A stretch of 64,000 nucleotides of DNA. It comes from SZUA-309 sp050185825. Lineage in GTDB: Bacteria; Pseudomonadota; Gammaproteobacteria; Pseudomonadales; Azotimanducaceae. Positions within the stretch are counted from its first letter, which is position 1. Each line of letters opens with the position of its first letter. The stretch is from contig JBFWZA010000008.1 of NCBI GenBank assembly GCA_050185825.1, positions 1 through 64,000 of the forward strand. The letters are read 5' to 3'. Below are positions 1 through 7,705 of this stretch, in pieces. The notes below the pieces were generated by a model. That model ran no database searches. It saw only the letters and a list, made by a program, of their open reading frames with translations, and had not been told where the DNA came from. The translations under genes were made by a program, and so were the position numbers.

Positions 1-452
1 ATGGCTCGGATGATGACTGAGAGACAGCGTCCGAGAGCATCAGGCTGGCTGGCGAAGAGCAGGCGCAGAGGCCAGGGGAAGCTGAGCACCCATTGTCGGA
101 CGGGCACTTCGGGAAATACGTGATCGACCAGATGGGCTGACGTCTCAATCATCCGCCGTGCGCCACAGGACGGACAGAAACCCCGGCGTTTGCAGGAGAA
201 CGCCACCAGGTGTTCGTGCCGGCAGCCATTGCACTTTACCCGCACAAAGCCGTATTCGAGCCGCCCGCAGCGCAGGTAGTCTTGGAACTCGGTCAGCACG
301 AATCGAGGCAGTTGCACCTCGTGACGCTGCAATTCATTCCGCAGAGCCGGAAGCTGCTGTTCGACGATGGGATAGAGCGGCGTGTTCTCCGGTTGATGGC
401 GCTGGTAGCGGTGGCCTGCGCCGATGATCCGGTTGCCGGGAACAGTTTCCAC
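1..452 (-). CDS. IS91-family transposase, N-terminal part, cut by left window edge
   Basis: The minus strand is open from an in-frame TAG just upstream of base 474 to the window edge. The translation carries the hallmarks of the IS91 (Y2 rolling-circle) transposase N-terminus: a zinc-binding segment with CNGCRHEH followed by CKRRGFCPSCGARRM, then VRQWVLSFPWPLR. No ATG is present, so I take GTG at 450-452. The true start may have been lost, because the open frame extends only a few codons further. The catalytic tyrosines would lie beyond the edge. It is the first of several mobile-element pieces in the left 4 kb and points away from the catabolic genes. Family assignment is firm; whether the element is intact cannot be judged. 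Confidence 0.85.
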   Translation of the reverse strand, partial: METVPGNRIIGAGHRYQRHQPENTPLYPIVEQQLPALRNELQRHEVQLPRFVLTEFQDYLRCGRLEYGFVRVKCNGCRHEHLVAFSCKRRGFCPSCGARRMIETSAHLVDHVFPEVPVRQWVLSFPWPLRLLFASQPDALGRCLSVIIRA

Positions 453-910
453 CGGACAATGATGGCCGGCGAGGGCGGTCTATCTCAGCGGTCGATTGCC
501 CGCAGATGCGTAAGACACGCAAGCCAATCACACGCCGCGAGCGCCGTTTTGGCCCGCGAACCATATCAGTTCCTAACAGCTTCTCATGGGGGTATTTTCG
601 GGGGTATTTCAGGCGTTTAGCAATATAACCTGTTGATTTAAAAGGTGATGTGATTGTCGCCGCCTCCACCAATTTGTAGCACGTAACGTGCTGTTTTATA
701 AAGAATAATCTGAGTTCGATTTCCGATTCGGCCTGAATCGCACGGGATTGGCTGCATTTCTTGGTCTGAATCGAGCGAAACCCCGGAGCCGCTATTATCT
801 GTTCCTAACATTCCCTACCAACTCGGTCTGGGGGTATTTTTGGGGGGCGCTTTTCAGCCTGGAATCAAAATACCCCCCACGCGGCGCCGCAAGGCGCTCC
901 CTGAGACGGC
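453..910. other. Non-coding stretch between IS91-type gene and IS21 element
   Basis: No protein with family resemblance was found on either strand in these 458 bases. The short open frames present look like chance. The stretch is AT-richer than its surroundings and holds the imperfect direct and inverted repeats listed separately. It may be remnant recombination-site DNA of an integrated element, but no integrase gene adjoins it. Confidence 0.5.
564..878. repeat. Imperfect direct repeat plus an inverted GGGGGTATTTT copy
   Basis: The string TATC(A/T)GTTCCTAACA occurs at about 564 and again at about 796. Each is followed within 10-20 bases by GGGGGTATTTT and another G-rich block, at about 589-610 and 830-847. 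A third copy in inverted orientation (AAAATACCCCCC) lies at about 867-878. It could pair with the second copy into a stem of about 11 bp. The arrangement resembles duplicated attachment-site or recombination-site DNA. That reading is inference; no tRNA gene or integrase is next to it. Confidence 0.55.
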
Positions 911-960
911 TGTCCAGCGACATCCAGATTTACGGGATAACGCGACACCCAGTTTTACGG
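911..960. repeat. IS21 left terminal repeat region
   Basis: Two direct copies, GCGACATCCAGATTTACGG and GCGACACCCAGTTTTACGG, lie in tandem in the outermost 50 bases. They match the inverted complement at the other end of the element, especially GCGACATCCAGGTTTACGG. They are the probable transposase (IstA) binding sites. Confidence 0.75.
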
Positions 961-1000
961 TTTTCGTTCTCCTTCCCTCGTTTGTTGTCCTTTCCGTGAT

Positions 1001-1041
1001 GAGCCGGTAGCGCCCGAGCGGAGCGAGGGCGTTACCGGCTC
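1001..1041. terminator. Strong hairpin at the 3' end of istB
   Basis: GAGCCGGTAGCGCCC at 1001-1015 pairs with GGGCGTTACCGGCTC at 1027-1041 (14 of 15 positions) around an 11-base loop. The istB stop codon (complement of 1032-1034) sits inside the right arm. A T-run after the stem is missing, so it is a candidate terminator, or protection against read-through, rather than a textbook intrinsic terminator. Confidence 0.45.
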
Positions 1042-1832
1042 GCCAAGTTAGCTGCCTGTTCCAGATCCCGTAGCCGATAGCTGCGGCCTTTGATGTTCAG
1101 CACGTGGCTGTGGTGCAACAGCCGGTCGAGGATCGCCGTCGCCAGGATCTCATCGCCCGCCAGGAGCTCGGTCCAGTCCTTGATCCCTTTGTTGGTGGTG
1201 ATCAGGATGGATCCACGGCCGTAGCGATAGCTCACCAGCCGGAAGAACAGGCTCGCCTCCTCACGCGACATCGGCTCGAACCCGAGTTCGTCGATGATCA
1301 GCAAGCCGCTGTTCAAGTACTTCCGCCGCCGCAGTCGGGCCGGCGGTAGATGCGCATCGGCGCGCAGCGCCATCAGCAGCTCCTCGAGACGCTGGAAGGT
1401 GACACCGAAGCCGTGCTCGACGGCCTTGACCCCGAGCGCCACCGCCAGGTGAGTCTTGCCGACCCCAGGCGGCCCCTGGATCAGCAGCGTCTCGCAGGCC
1501 CGGATCCAGGCGCAGGTCGCCAGCGTCTCGATCCGCGAACGCTCCACCGACGGCTGGAACGAGAACTCGAAGTTGGCCAGGGTCTGACCGGTAGGTAGAC
1601 CCGAGAGCCGCAGTGAGGTGCGCACGCGACGTTCCTCCCGGGCGGTCAGCTCGATGTCCAGGAGCTCGTCGAGGAACTGGTGCGGCGCCGCCGGCTTCTT
1701 CACCGCAGCGCTCAGCTGATCCGGCAGTACCTCGGCAGCATGCATGAGGCCGAGCTGGGTGAGGCGCTCGCGGGTCTTGTCCACGTCGAGCTTGGGGGTG
1801 GTCTTGGCAACGGGAACGGATTTGCTGCTCAT
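1032..1832 (-). CDS. istB: IS21-family helper ATPase IstB
   Basis: The 266-residue protein has the AAA+ architecture of IstB, a DnaC/DnaA-like helper. Walker A GPPGVGKT is near residues 120-127, a Walker B segment LLIIDELG follows about 55 residues later, and there is a sensor region ILITTNKG. IstB stimulates transposition by the IstA transposase and channels target choice. Its ATG overlaps the istA stop by four bases (ATGA), which implies translational coupling. Length is normal for the family (about 250-270) and nothing is disrupted, so the element may still be active. Confidence 0.93.
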   Translation of the reverse strand: MSSKSVPVAKTTPKLDVDKTRERLTQLGLMHAAEVLPDQLSAAVKKPAAPHQFLDELLDIELTAREERRVRTSLRLSGLPTGQTLANFEFSFQPSVERSRIETLATCAWIRACETLLIQGPPGVGKTHLAVALGVKAVEHGFGVTFQRLEELLMALRADAHLPPARLRRRKYLNSGLLIIDELGFEPMSREEASLFFRLVSYRYGRGSILITTNKGIKDWTELLAGDEILATAILDRLLHHSHVLNIKGRSYRLRDLEQAANLASR

Positions 1833-3088
1833 CGGGCCACCTCCGCCAGCGCGGCATACAGGTCCATCGGCCGTTGTTCTGGACGCAGCGCGGCGATCTC
1901 CTGCAGGCGCCGACCCATCCGCCCCAGCGGAGGAGGCGGTAGCACCGTATCGGTCGCCTCTCCGTCGAAGTGCGTGGGATCGAGCACCAGCCGTTCCAAG
2001 GTGTGACGCGGATGCACGGCGATGATCCGGTTATCGACCAGCACCTGTACCACGCCTACGCAGCCGCGGATCTCCACACGTCGGCCCACATAAGCGAACG
2101 GCACCGAGTACTGACGGCCCTCGAAGGACACCAGGCAGTCATCCGTAACCCGTCGCGTCGCCACCTGGTCGAACGGCTCCGGCAGGATCGGCAGCGGCGA
2201 CAGATATGGCTGCTCCGCCTCCCAGGCCTCGATCACGCGCGTCCCCGTCGCCGGGCAGCGGCGCCGGTGCGCGTCCTCAAGCATCCGCTCGTCGGTGAAC
2301 GCCTGCAGCTCCGCCAGGTCGCGCCAGTGATACCGGCTCGGATCGGCCTGCAGCCGGTGATGGCGGATCCTTCGCTCCACCTTGCCCTTGTAGTTCGGGA
2401 AGCGCGGCGGACAGGGATCGATATGGAAGCGCACGGTGATGGCATAGCGCCGGTAGGTCTCGTTGAGCTCGGCCCAGGCGCCGGCGCCGCGGCTCACCGC
2501 GGTCTTCTCGTTATCCACCCGCAGCGTCGCCGGAACGCCGCCGATGCGGGTGAGCGCTTCGTTGTGACAGTGCAGCCAGCTGAGCTGGTCCTTCCGGCGT
2601 GACCACACCACCGCGCCATGGCGCGAGTGTGACAGCTCCAGGTGGAAGGCCAGCAGCGGGGTCACTTCACCGCCGACCGGGACCCGGGGGAATACGGCCC
2701 AGTCCGCCTGCGCTTGGGCACCCGGCGGCGTCTCTACCCGCCGCCGGGCCCGCCGCTTCGGTGCCGGATAGCGTTCGTGATAGTAACGCTGTATCGAGCG
2801 CACGCTTCCCGGGTAGTCGTGCTCGGCCACCAGGAACGCATGCAGGTCCGCCAGGTTGATCGGTCCGTCGCCCTGGCTGTCGTGCCAGTAGTCGATCGCC
2901 TGGGCATACTTCGCTGCCAGCCGCACCTGGTCGGCACGGCCGTCGTGGACGCCGCCTTGAATGCGCTTCACGTGGTAGCGCACCGTGCCTTCGGTCACCC
3001 CCAGCAACGCCGCAATGTGCGCCTTCGAGCAACCGTTCTCGTAGAGCTTCTTGATCGTCATCTTCGCCTCCAGATCTACGGTCGCCAT
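1829..3088 (-). CDS. istA: IS21-family transposase IstA
   Basis: The 419-residue DDE transposase has an N-terminal helix-turn-helix (about residues 15-40) and a retroviral-integrase-like catalytic core. The likely triad is D129 (AQADWAVF), D192 (LRVDNEK) and E238 (KGKVERR). The C-terminal part has the Mu-transposase-like beta domain FEGRQYSVPFAYVG. Length is on the short side of the IS21 range (400-510). It is the upstream gene of the istA-istB pair. Promoter signals would lie in the 50 bases between it and the right-end repeats. Confidence 0.93.
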   Translation of the reverse strand: MATVDLEAKMTIKKLYENGCSKAHIAALLGVTEGTVRYHVKRIQGGVHDGRADQVRLAAKYAQAIDYWHDSQGDGPINLADLHAFLVAEHDYPGSVRSIQRYYHERYPAPKRRARRRVETPPGAQAQADWAVFPRVPVGGEVTPLLAFHLELSHSRHGAVVWSRRKDQLSWLHCHNEALTRIGGVPATLRVDNEKTAVSRGAGAWAELNETYRRYAITVRFHIDPCPPRFPNYKGKVERRIRHHRLQADPSRYHWRDLAELQAFTDERMLEDAHRRRCPATGTRVIEAWEAEQPYLSPLPILPEPFDQVATRRVTDDCLVSFEGRQYSVPFAYVGRRVEIRGCVGVVQVLVDNRIIAVHPRHTLERLVLDPTHFDGEATDTVLPPPPLGRMGRRLQEIAALRPEQRPMDLYAALAEVAR

Positions 3089-3138
3089 GGCTGCCCCCTC
3101 CTGGACCGGAGGCGGTCATACCATGGTAGTCTTCAAAT

Positions 3139-3187
3139 CCGTAAACCTGGATGTCGCGTTAACCCGAGATTACGCTGTCGCTCTACA
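3139..3187. repeat. IS21 right terminal repeat region
   Basis: Read on the minus strand this end begins TGTAGAGCGACA and contains GCGACATCCAGGTTTACGG. That differs at only two positions from the inner left-end copy. The outer copy has diverged more (AGCGACAGCGTAATCTCGGG). The element end is placed at 3187 from the shared TGT terminus. Confidence 0.75.
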
Positions 3188-3192
3188 GCACC

Positions 3193-3658
3193 GTGGCAAT
3201 CGGCCTCACCGTCATCGAAATGTCAGAGGCTGCCGAGGCCCGGTATGTGAACGGCGAATACGTTCGCCTGACCGATTTCGTCCCCAAGCGACGCGGCCGG
3301 TACGCGCAGGACTATGGTTGGACGAGCACCCACGACTTTCCGACCGGGCGCCTCTGCCTCCAGGCCTACTCGCCGTACCCGCGGGCAGATTGGACCCAGC
3401 AATGGCGAAAGACACCGTCCCGGGACCTGCCCGGCAGGATCCCATCCATTGTTCGGGAGCTGGAGAAGGCCACGGTCGAAATCGCGCGGCTCGTCGAGGA
3501 GGGGGAGCGCCAGGCGGAGATCGAACGAAAACGCCGGGAAGCTGAGTATGAGCGCTGGCGTCGCGAAGAGGAGGCGCGGCAGGCCGCGAAGGCGTTGAAG
3601 GACAGCAAAGAGGAAAAAGCCAAGCGACTCGAGGAGTTCTTCGCGGACGCTGATCGCG
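3193..3658 (+). pseudogene. C-terminal remnant of a conserved hypothetical protein
   Basis: About 155 residues immediately right of the IS21 end contain RLCLQAYSPYPRADW and a highly charged, probably coiled-coil tail (EIERKRREAEYERWRREEE), closing with RLEEFFADA. I recognise this as the C-terminal half of a proteobacterial hypothetical protein whose usual N-terminus has an HTH-like ELYxLVWSKPM segment. That half is absent, replaced by the IS21 element. Downstream of about 3658 the frame runs into antisense DNA of a recombinase fragment, so the reading frame to 3996 is a chimera. Function is unknown. The match rests on recollection of the family and needs a search. Confidence 0.6.
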
Positions 3659-4050
3659 GCGCCGCTGGCCACTACGCCGTCGTCGAGCAGCTGTTGCCAG
3701 TAGAAGGCCCGCACCAGCGCCACCGGCATCGGGCTGTCGAACTGGCCGCGTGCGGTCGGACTGGCACTCTCCCCGTCCGGGCGGATAACGACCTTGCGCA
3801 CCCCGTGCTTGCGGATCTGCAGCGGAATGAAGATCGAGAGCTTCACCGCGCCGCGGTCCATGTGCAGTTGCACCGTCGCGTCGCCCCGTTTACGTATCCG
3901 GCTCATACCGTCATCTCCACTTCCGCCAGTTCCGCGCCGTATCAGCACCCTCTCGATCAGCAATTGCGCCAGGCGCTTTTGCTCGGCCGGAAATAGCGGA
4001 GGCCAGACGGCGGCGAGCTGGCGCACCGCGCTCTCCTTCCAGTTCCAAAA
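3655..4050 (-). pseudogene. C-terminal fragment of a large serine recombinase
   Basis: The minus-strand reading VRQLAAVWPPLFPAEQKRL, QLLIERVLIRR, then LSIFIPLQIRKHG, KVVIRPDGES and LVRAFYWQQLLDDG, is the typical C-terminal end of large serine recombinases. The N-terminal resolvase domain with the catalytic serine is missing: an in-frame TAG at 4051-4053 closes the frame upstream. The fragment abuts the hypothetical-protein remnant on the other strand at about 3650, so two unrelated broken genes were joined there. It is non-functional debris of an integrated element. Confidence 0.65.
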
Positions 4051-4240
4051 CTACCACTTGAAAGAGGTGTTTTCAGACAGCGAGTTGGAAGCCGAGTCAG
4101 TTTTCCGAAATTTTCGGATAATTGCCAGCGACGGCCGCGGGTACCGGGCGATGGGTTACCGGATTGGTGCAGACATGGTCAACTCGTGCGCCGTATGACC
4201 CAACGTGCCGGGGTCCGACTCTCAAGCCGGACGAGCTGCG

Positions 4241-5002
4241 TCAGAAGGTCCCCATGCCGCCTTCTGCCGGGATGATCGCACCGTTGATCATTCTGGATTC
4301 GTCGGTCGCGAGAAACAGGGCGATCTGCGCGATGTCGATGGGATCGCCGACACCGAACGGATATCGCTTACGGGTGCGCTCGACGACCGAATTCTCTTTA
4401 CCAGCTTCGAATCGATTGGACACTCTGTTGCTCAACACGAATCCCGGGCAGATGGCGTTGACGCGCACACCCTCCCGCGAATAGCTGGCGGCCATGGACC
4501 GGGTCAGAGAAATGACCCCGCCCTTCGCGGCGGAGTAGACGTGTGTCTGCACGCCTTGCAGCGCAGCCAGCGAAGACATGTTGATTACGCTGCCACCGCC
4601 TGACTCGATGATCGCCGGTATTGCGTGGCGGCAGAGCAGCAATGTGCCCTTGAGATCCAGGGAGATGGTGAAGTCCCAGACGGATAGATCGACGTCGGTA
4701 ACCGGCCGGTCCTCAGCAATCGAGCCACCGGCGCAGTTGTAGAGAACGTCCAGTCGGCCGAACTTCGAGAGGGTGGCTGCGACAGCGGAGGCTGCCTGAG
4801 CGTCCTCTGTCACGTCCGTTTGTACGAAGAGTGCCTCGCCGCCGGCTTCCCGAATCTGAAGTTCCGTGTTGCGGCCGAGTTCCGGATTGAGATCCGCAAC
4901 CACTACCCTTGCGCCTTCCTGAGCAAACAGGTTTGCCGCCGCTTTGCCTATTCCGTCTCCGGCGCCCGTGATGAGGGCTACCCTGTTGCCGAGTCTATTC
5001 AT
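4241..5002 (-). CDS. Short-chain dehydrogenase/reductase (SDR)
   Basis: This 253-residue classical SDR has the Rossmann motif TGAGDGIG (residues 12-19), D37 after beta-2 favouring NAD, YNCAGG, catalytic S143/S144 and Y156-x3-K160 (YSAAK). It ends in the usual IPAEGG segment. It should oxidise a secondary alcohol or hydroxyacyl-CoA, or do the reverse; the substrate is not evident. A GGAGGA ribosome site precedes the ATG. It is divergent from the amidohydrolase at 5233 with a candidate MarR operator between them, so it belongs to the catabolic regulon. It is the first intact catabolic gene after the mobile-element scar. Confidence 0.9.
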   Translation of the reverse strand: MNRLGNRVALITGAGDGIGKAAANLFAQEGARVVVADLNPELGRNTELQIREAGGEALFVQTDVTEDAQAASAVAATLSKFGRLDVLYNCAGGSIAEDRPVTDVDLSVWDFTISLDLKGTLLLCRHAIPAIIESGGGSVINMSSLAALQGVQTHVYSAAKGGVISLTRSMAASYSREGVRVNAICPGFVLSNRVSNRFEAGKENSVVERTRKRYPFGVGDPIDIAQIALFLATDESRMINGAIIPAEGGMGTF

Positions 5003-5136
5003 TTCCTGCGTCCTCCTCCCGGCAGCAGTTCAAGGTGCCGGGTTCACGTGACCATTGCGGCAGTCGCCTGGCCGTGCCATCCCCGCGGTCGGTACCTGCC
5101 CGTGGACACGCATCATCGGGATTCACACTCTATTAT

Positions 5137-5150
5137 GTAATCTTGCTTAC
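5137..5150. promoter_or_regulatory. Candidate MarR operator, site 1
   Basis: GTAATCTTGCTTAC matches the palindrome GTAAG-N4-CTTAC with one mismatch, and the outer arms GTAA...TTAC pair perfectly. It lies between the divergent SDR (4241-5002) and amidohydrolase (5233) genes. The same motif recurs in several other intergenic regions of the window. Confidence 0.5.
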
Positions 5151-5232
5151 TACATGCGGTTGTGCCATAAATAAATGCTGCTGCTCGATAGGCTGCGATT
5201 CAGCACGACACCACACGAAAGGAGCTGCCAAC

Positions 5233-6381
5233 ATGATCCCAGCTGGAATCATCTCCGCCGACGGACATGTCTGCGAACCACCCAATACCTATGTTGATTT
5301 CATCGATCCCGCGTATCGGGAGCGGGCGCCGCGCATCGTGGAGCAACCGGACGGAACGGAAGCTTTCGTGGTCGACGGCATGAAGAAGCCGATCGGTCTT
5401 GGATTCATCGATGGCGCCGGATTCGGCGTGCGCGAACGCCTCGATCGCGCCAAGCGCATCCGCTTTTCGGATATACGCCAGGGTGCCTATGGAGGTGCCG
5501 CCAGGCTACCTTTCATGGACGAGGATGGGCTTGCCGCCGAGATTATCTACGCTTCGGTCGGTATGGGGTTGTGCATGCACAAGGATCCGCTGTACAAGGA
5601 TGCCTGCATGCGAGCCTACAATCGTTGGCTGCAAGCCATGTGCAGCGAGGCACCGGAGCGGATTTTCGGCCTGGCCCAGACAGCAGTACTGAGCGTCGAC
5701 GAAGCCATCGAAGACTTCCGCCGCGCCCGTGAGATGGGCATGGTCGGGATGATGATGCCTGGTGATCCGATTCACGAAGACTATGACCATCGGGACTACG
5801 ATCCGCTCTGGGAGTGCGCTGTCGATCTTGATCTGCCGATATGCTTCCACATCCTGACATCACGGGCCGGTAGCCTCCATGTCAAACCCCGCGGTCACGC
5901 CATGAACAACTTCCTCGGCATCATCCGCGCGGTGCAGGATATCGTGGGCCTCATGGTGCTCGGGGGCGTTTTCGAGAGGCATCCGCGATTGAAGCTGGTT
6001 GTCGCGGAAAGTGACGTGGGCTGGCTGCCTCACTACATGTACCGGATGGACCACGCTGCAAAGATCAATGCGGAAGACGGCATCATCGATGGCCTGTCCA
6101 AGCTTCCGAGCGAGTACGTGCGCAGCAATGTCTGGGCTACGTTTCAGGATGACATTACGGCGTTTCAATCACTGTACATGATTGATCATGAGCACCTCCT
6201 GTGGGCGAGCGACTTTCCGCACACGGACTCCACCTGGCCCCGTTCCCGGCAACTGATCGAGGCTCACTCCGGGCACCTCACCGAGGTGCAGAAGCAGGCC
6301 ATTTTCCGTGACAACACGGCGCGCCTGTTCAATTTGCCGGCGGAGGACGCATCCTGGAGGGTGGAGGAAGCCTCGGCCTGA
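5233..6381 (+). CDS. Amidohydrolase family protein (ACMSD/LigW-like, amidohydro_2)
   Basis: The 382-residue metal-dependent hydrolase or decarboxylase is of the ACMSD-like amidohydrolase class. Metal-ligand candidates are the His of ISADGHV (H12), the His of ICFHILTS in the middle, and the Asp of ASDFPHTDSTW near the C-terminus. The start is placed at the ATG preceded by AAAGGAGCTGCCAAC rather than at an upstream in-frame codon, because family members begin at the metal motif. It is a clear paralogue of the protein at 52121-53224 (shared FPH-DSTWPRS, GVFxRHPxLKLV, MYRMDHA). In such clusters these enzymes hydrolyse or decarboxylate ring-cleavage products; the exact reaction is open. It begins the plus-strand run to 12.5 kb. 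Confidence 0.85.
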   Translation: MIPAGIISADGHVCEPPNTYVDFIDPAYRERAPRIVEQPDGTEAFVVDGMKKPIGLGFIDGAGFGVRERLDRAKRIRFSDIRQGAYGGAARLPFMDEDGLAAEIIYASVGMGLCMHKDPLYKDACMRAYNRWLQAMCSEAPERIFGLAQTAVLSVDEAIEDFRRAREMGMVGMMMPGDPIHEDYDHRDYDPLWECAVDLDLPICFHILTSRAGSLHVKPRGHAMNNFLGIIRAVQDIVGLMVLGGVFERHPRLKLVVAESDVGWLPHYMYRMDHAAKINAEDGIIDGLSKLPSEYVRSNVWATFQDDITAFQSLYMIDHEHLLWASDFPHTDSTWPRSRQLIEAHSGHLTEVQKQAIFRDNTARLFNLPAEDASWRVEEASA

Positions 6382-6442
6382 AGAGGATTGGAGAGCGCGA
6401 TCCAGGATCATCGATACGCACATATACTGAAGAAGGTATGAG

Positions 6443-7513
6443 ATGGAAGTCGGATTGCAGATGATCTTTGCGTCATACGGCTGGAAAGATATCGACGACG
6501 GTCAGGTGTATGCGGAGGAAATCGAGCTGGCACGGAACGCCGAGCGCCTGAACTTCGACGTTATCTGGCCGGTCGAGCATCACTTCTTCGACTATTCCTT
6601 TTGCCCGGATAACCTGGAGTTGCTGTCATATCTGGCCGGGTTAACGGATCGCATACACCTTGGCACCGCCGCTATCATCCTTCCGTGGAACGACCCGCTG
6701 CGAGTAGTGGAAAAAGTGTCGATGCTCGACCATCTGTCGGGAGGAAGAGTGCGTCTGGGGCTGGGTCGCGGGCTATCCAGGCGCGAGTTCGAGCCCTTCC
6801 GAGGGATCGAACTGGCCGAGACGAGAGACCGCTTCGATGAGGCCTCGGTGATGGTGGTGGAGGCGCTGGAATCGGGATTTATCAAGGGTGATGGTCCCTA
6901 CTATCCCACTCCGCGGACGGAGATTCGTCCTCGGCCTAACAGGAGCTTCAGAAACCGGACATACGCCGTTTCGAACTCCGATGATTCGGTAGATGCCTGC
7001 GCTCGAATTGGCGGGCGTATGATCATGTTCGCGGAGACCGACTGGCGCAAACGGATACCCAGCATCGAGCGGCATCGCTCCCAGTTTCGTGCGCTGCATG
7101 ACAGCGAGGCAGCACCTCCGCTGATCGCGGACTTTACCTACTGCCACGAAGACCCGGATCTTGCCCGGGAACGCGGTGAGGAATACCTCGCGAGCTATCT
7201 GGCGAGCATCCTGGAACACTATGAGCTCATGGGCGATCACCTGGCGAAGACCAAAGGCTATGAACGTTACGGTAAGCAGGCAGAGACGCTGCGGGAGATC
7301 GGATTTGAGAAATACGTGCAGGGATTTCTCGCCTCTAACGCGTACGGCACGCCGGATCAGATCATCGAGATGCTGCGGGCGCGCTACGACATCGTTGGCC
7401 CGTTCGACATGGCGACCTGCTTCCGTTTTGGAGGAGTGCCTTTCGCGGAGGCCAAGGCGTCGATGGATCTGTTCGCCGAAACTGTGCTGGAGGAAGTCAA
7501 GAGCTGGACTTGA
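6443..7513 (+). CDS. LLM-class flavin-dependent oxidoreductase
   Basis: The 356-residue luciferase-like monooxygenase starts with the beta-barrel strand of the family and contains the characteristic VEHHFFDY, RIHLGTAAIILP, DHLSGGRVRLGLGRG and a terminal substrate-loop region. It would use reduced FMN supplied by a separate reductase (none nearby) to oxygenate or oxidise a substrate, possibly in Baeyer-Villiger or C-H oxidation. It lies 61 bases after the amidohydrolase on the same strand and is probably co-transcribed. The ATG follows GAAGGTATGAG. Confidence 0.88.
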   Translation: MEVGLQMIFASYGWKDIDDGQVYAEEIELARNAERLNFDVIWPVEHHFFDYSFCPDNLELLSYLAGLTDRIHLGTAAIILPWNDPLRVVEKVSMLDHLSGGRVRLGLGRGLSRREFEPFRGIELAETRDRFDEASVMVVEALESGFIKGDGPYYPTPRTEIRPRPNRSFRNRTYAVSNSDDSVDACARIGGRMIMFAETDWRKRIPSIERHRSQFRALHDSEAAPPLIADFTYCHEDPDLARERGEEYLASYLASILEHYELMGDHLAKTKGYERYGKQAETLREIGFEKYVQGFLASNAYGTPDQIIEMLRARYDIVGPFDMATCFRFGGVPFAEAKASMDLFAETVLEEVKSWT

Positions 7514-7705
7514 TGCTCTATGCATCCTGATTCAGCAGCGTCTTCACTTCCCATTTGTTCCTGTGGGTAGACGCGACGGCGAAGTTGACATCGGAGCCTG
7601 TGTGATGGGGCAGAGTGCTGCCGTCATCGATGTGGTAACGCCCGACGTGGATGTTGTGCTGCAGATCATGGAAGAAGGCACACAGGCAAAACAGCGGATT
7701 TCCGG

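Larger units (their letters stand above)
911..3187 (-). mobile_element. IS21-family insertion sequence, apparently complete (about 2.28 kb)
   Basis: The element is bounded by related ends that start TGT...AGCGACA, at 911-960 on the left and, as the reverse complement, 3139-3187 on the right. It contains istA and istB on the minus strand with the 4-base overlap usual for the family. Each end carries two copies of a short repeat of the type GCGACA-CCAG-TTTACGG, as IS21 elements typically have multiple terminal repeats. Length fits the family (2-2.5 kb). I see no target-site duplication: the left flank ends ACGGC and the right flank begins GCACC. The element may therefore have lost its original flank by later recombination. 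Confidence 0.85.

Noticed and set aside
748..999. 83-residue plus-strand frame ending beside the IS21 end
   Set aside because: It crosses the IS21 terminus and has low-complexity content; no supporting features.
3212..4026. Full-length reading of the chimeric frames on both strands as genes
   Set aside because: Each frame contains a recognisable gene part only on one side of about 3650; the rest is antisense of the other fragment.
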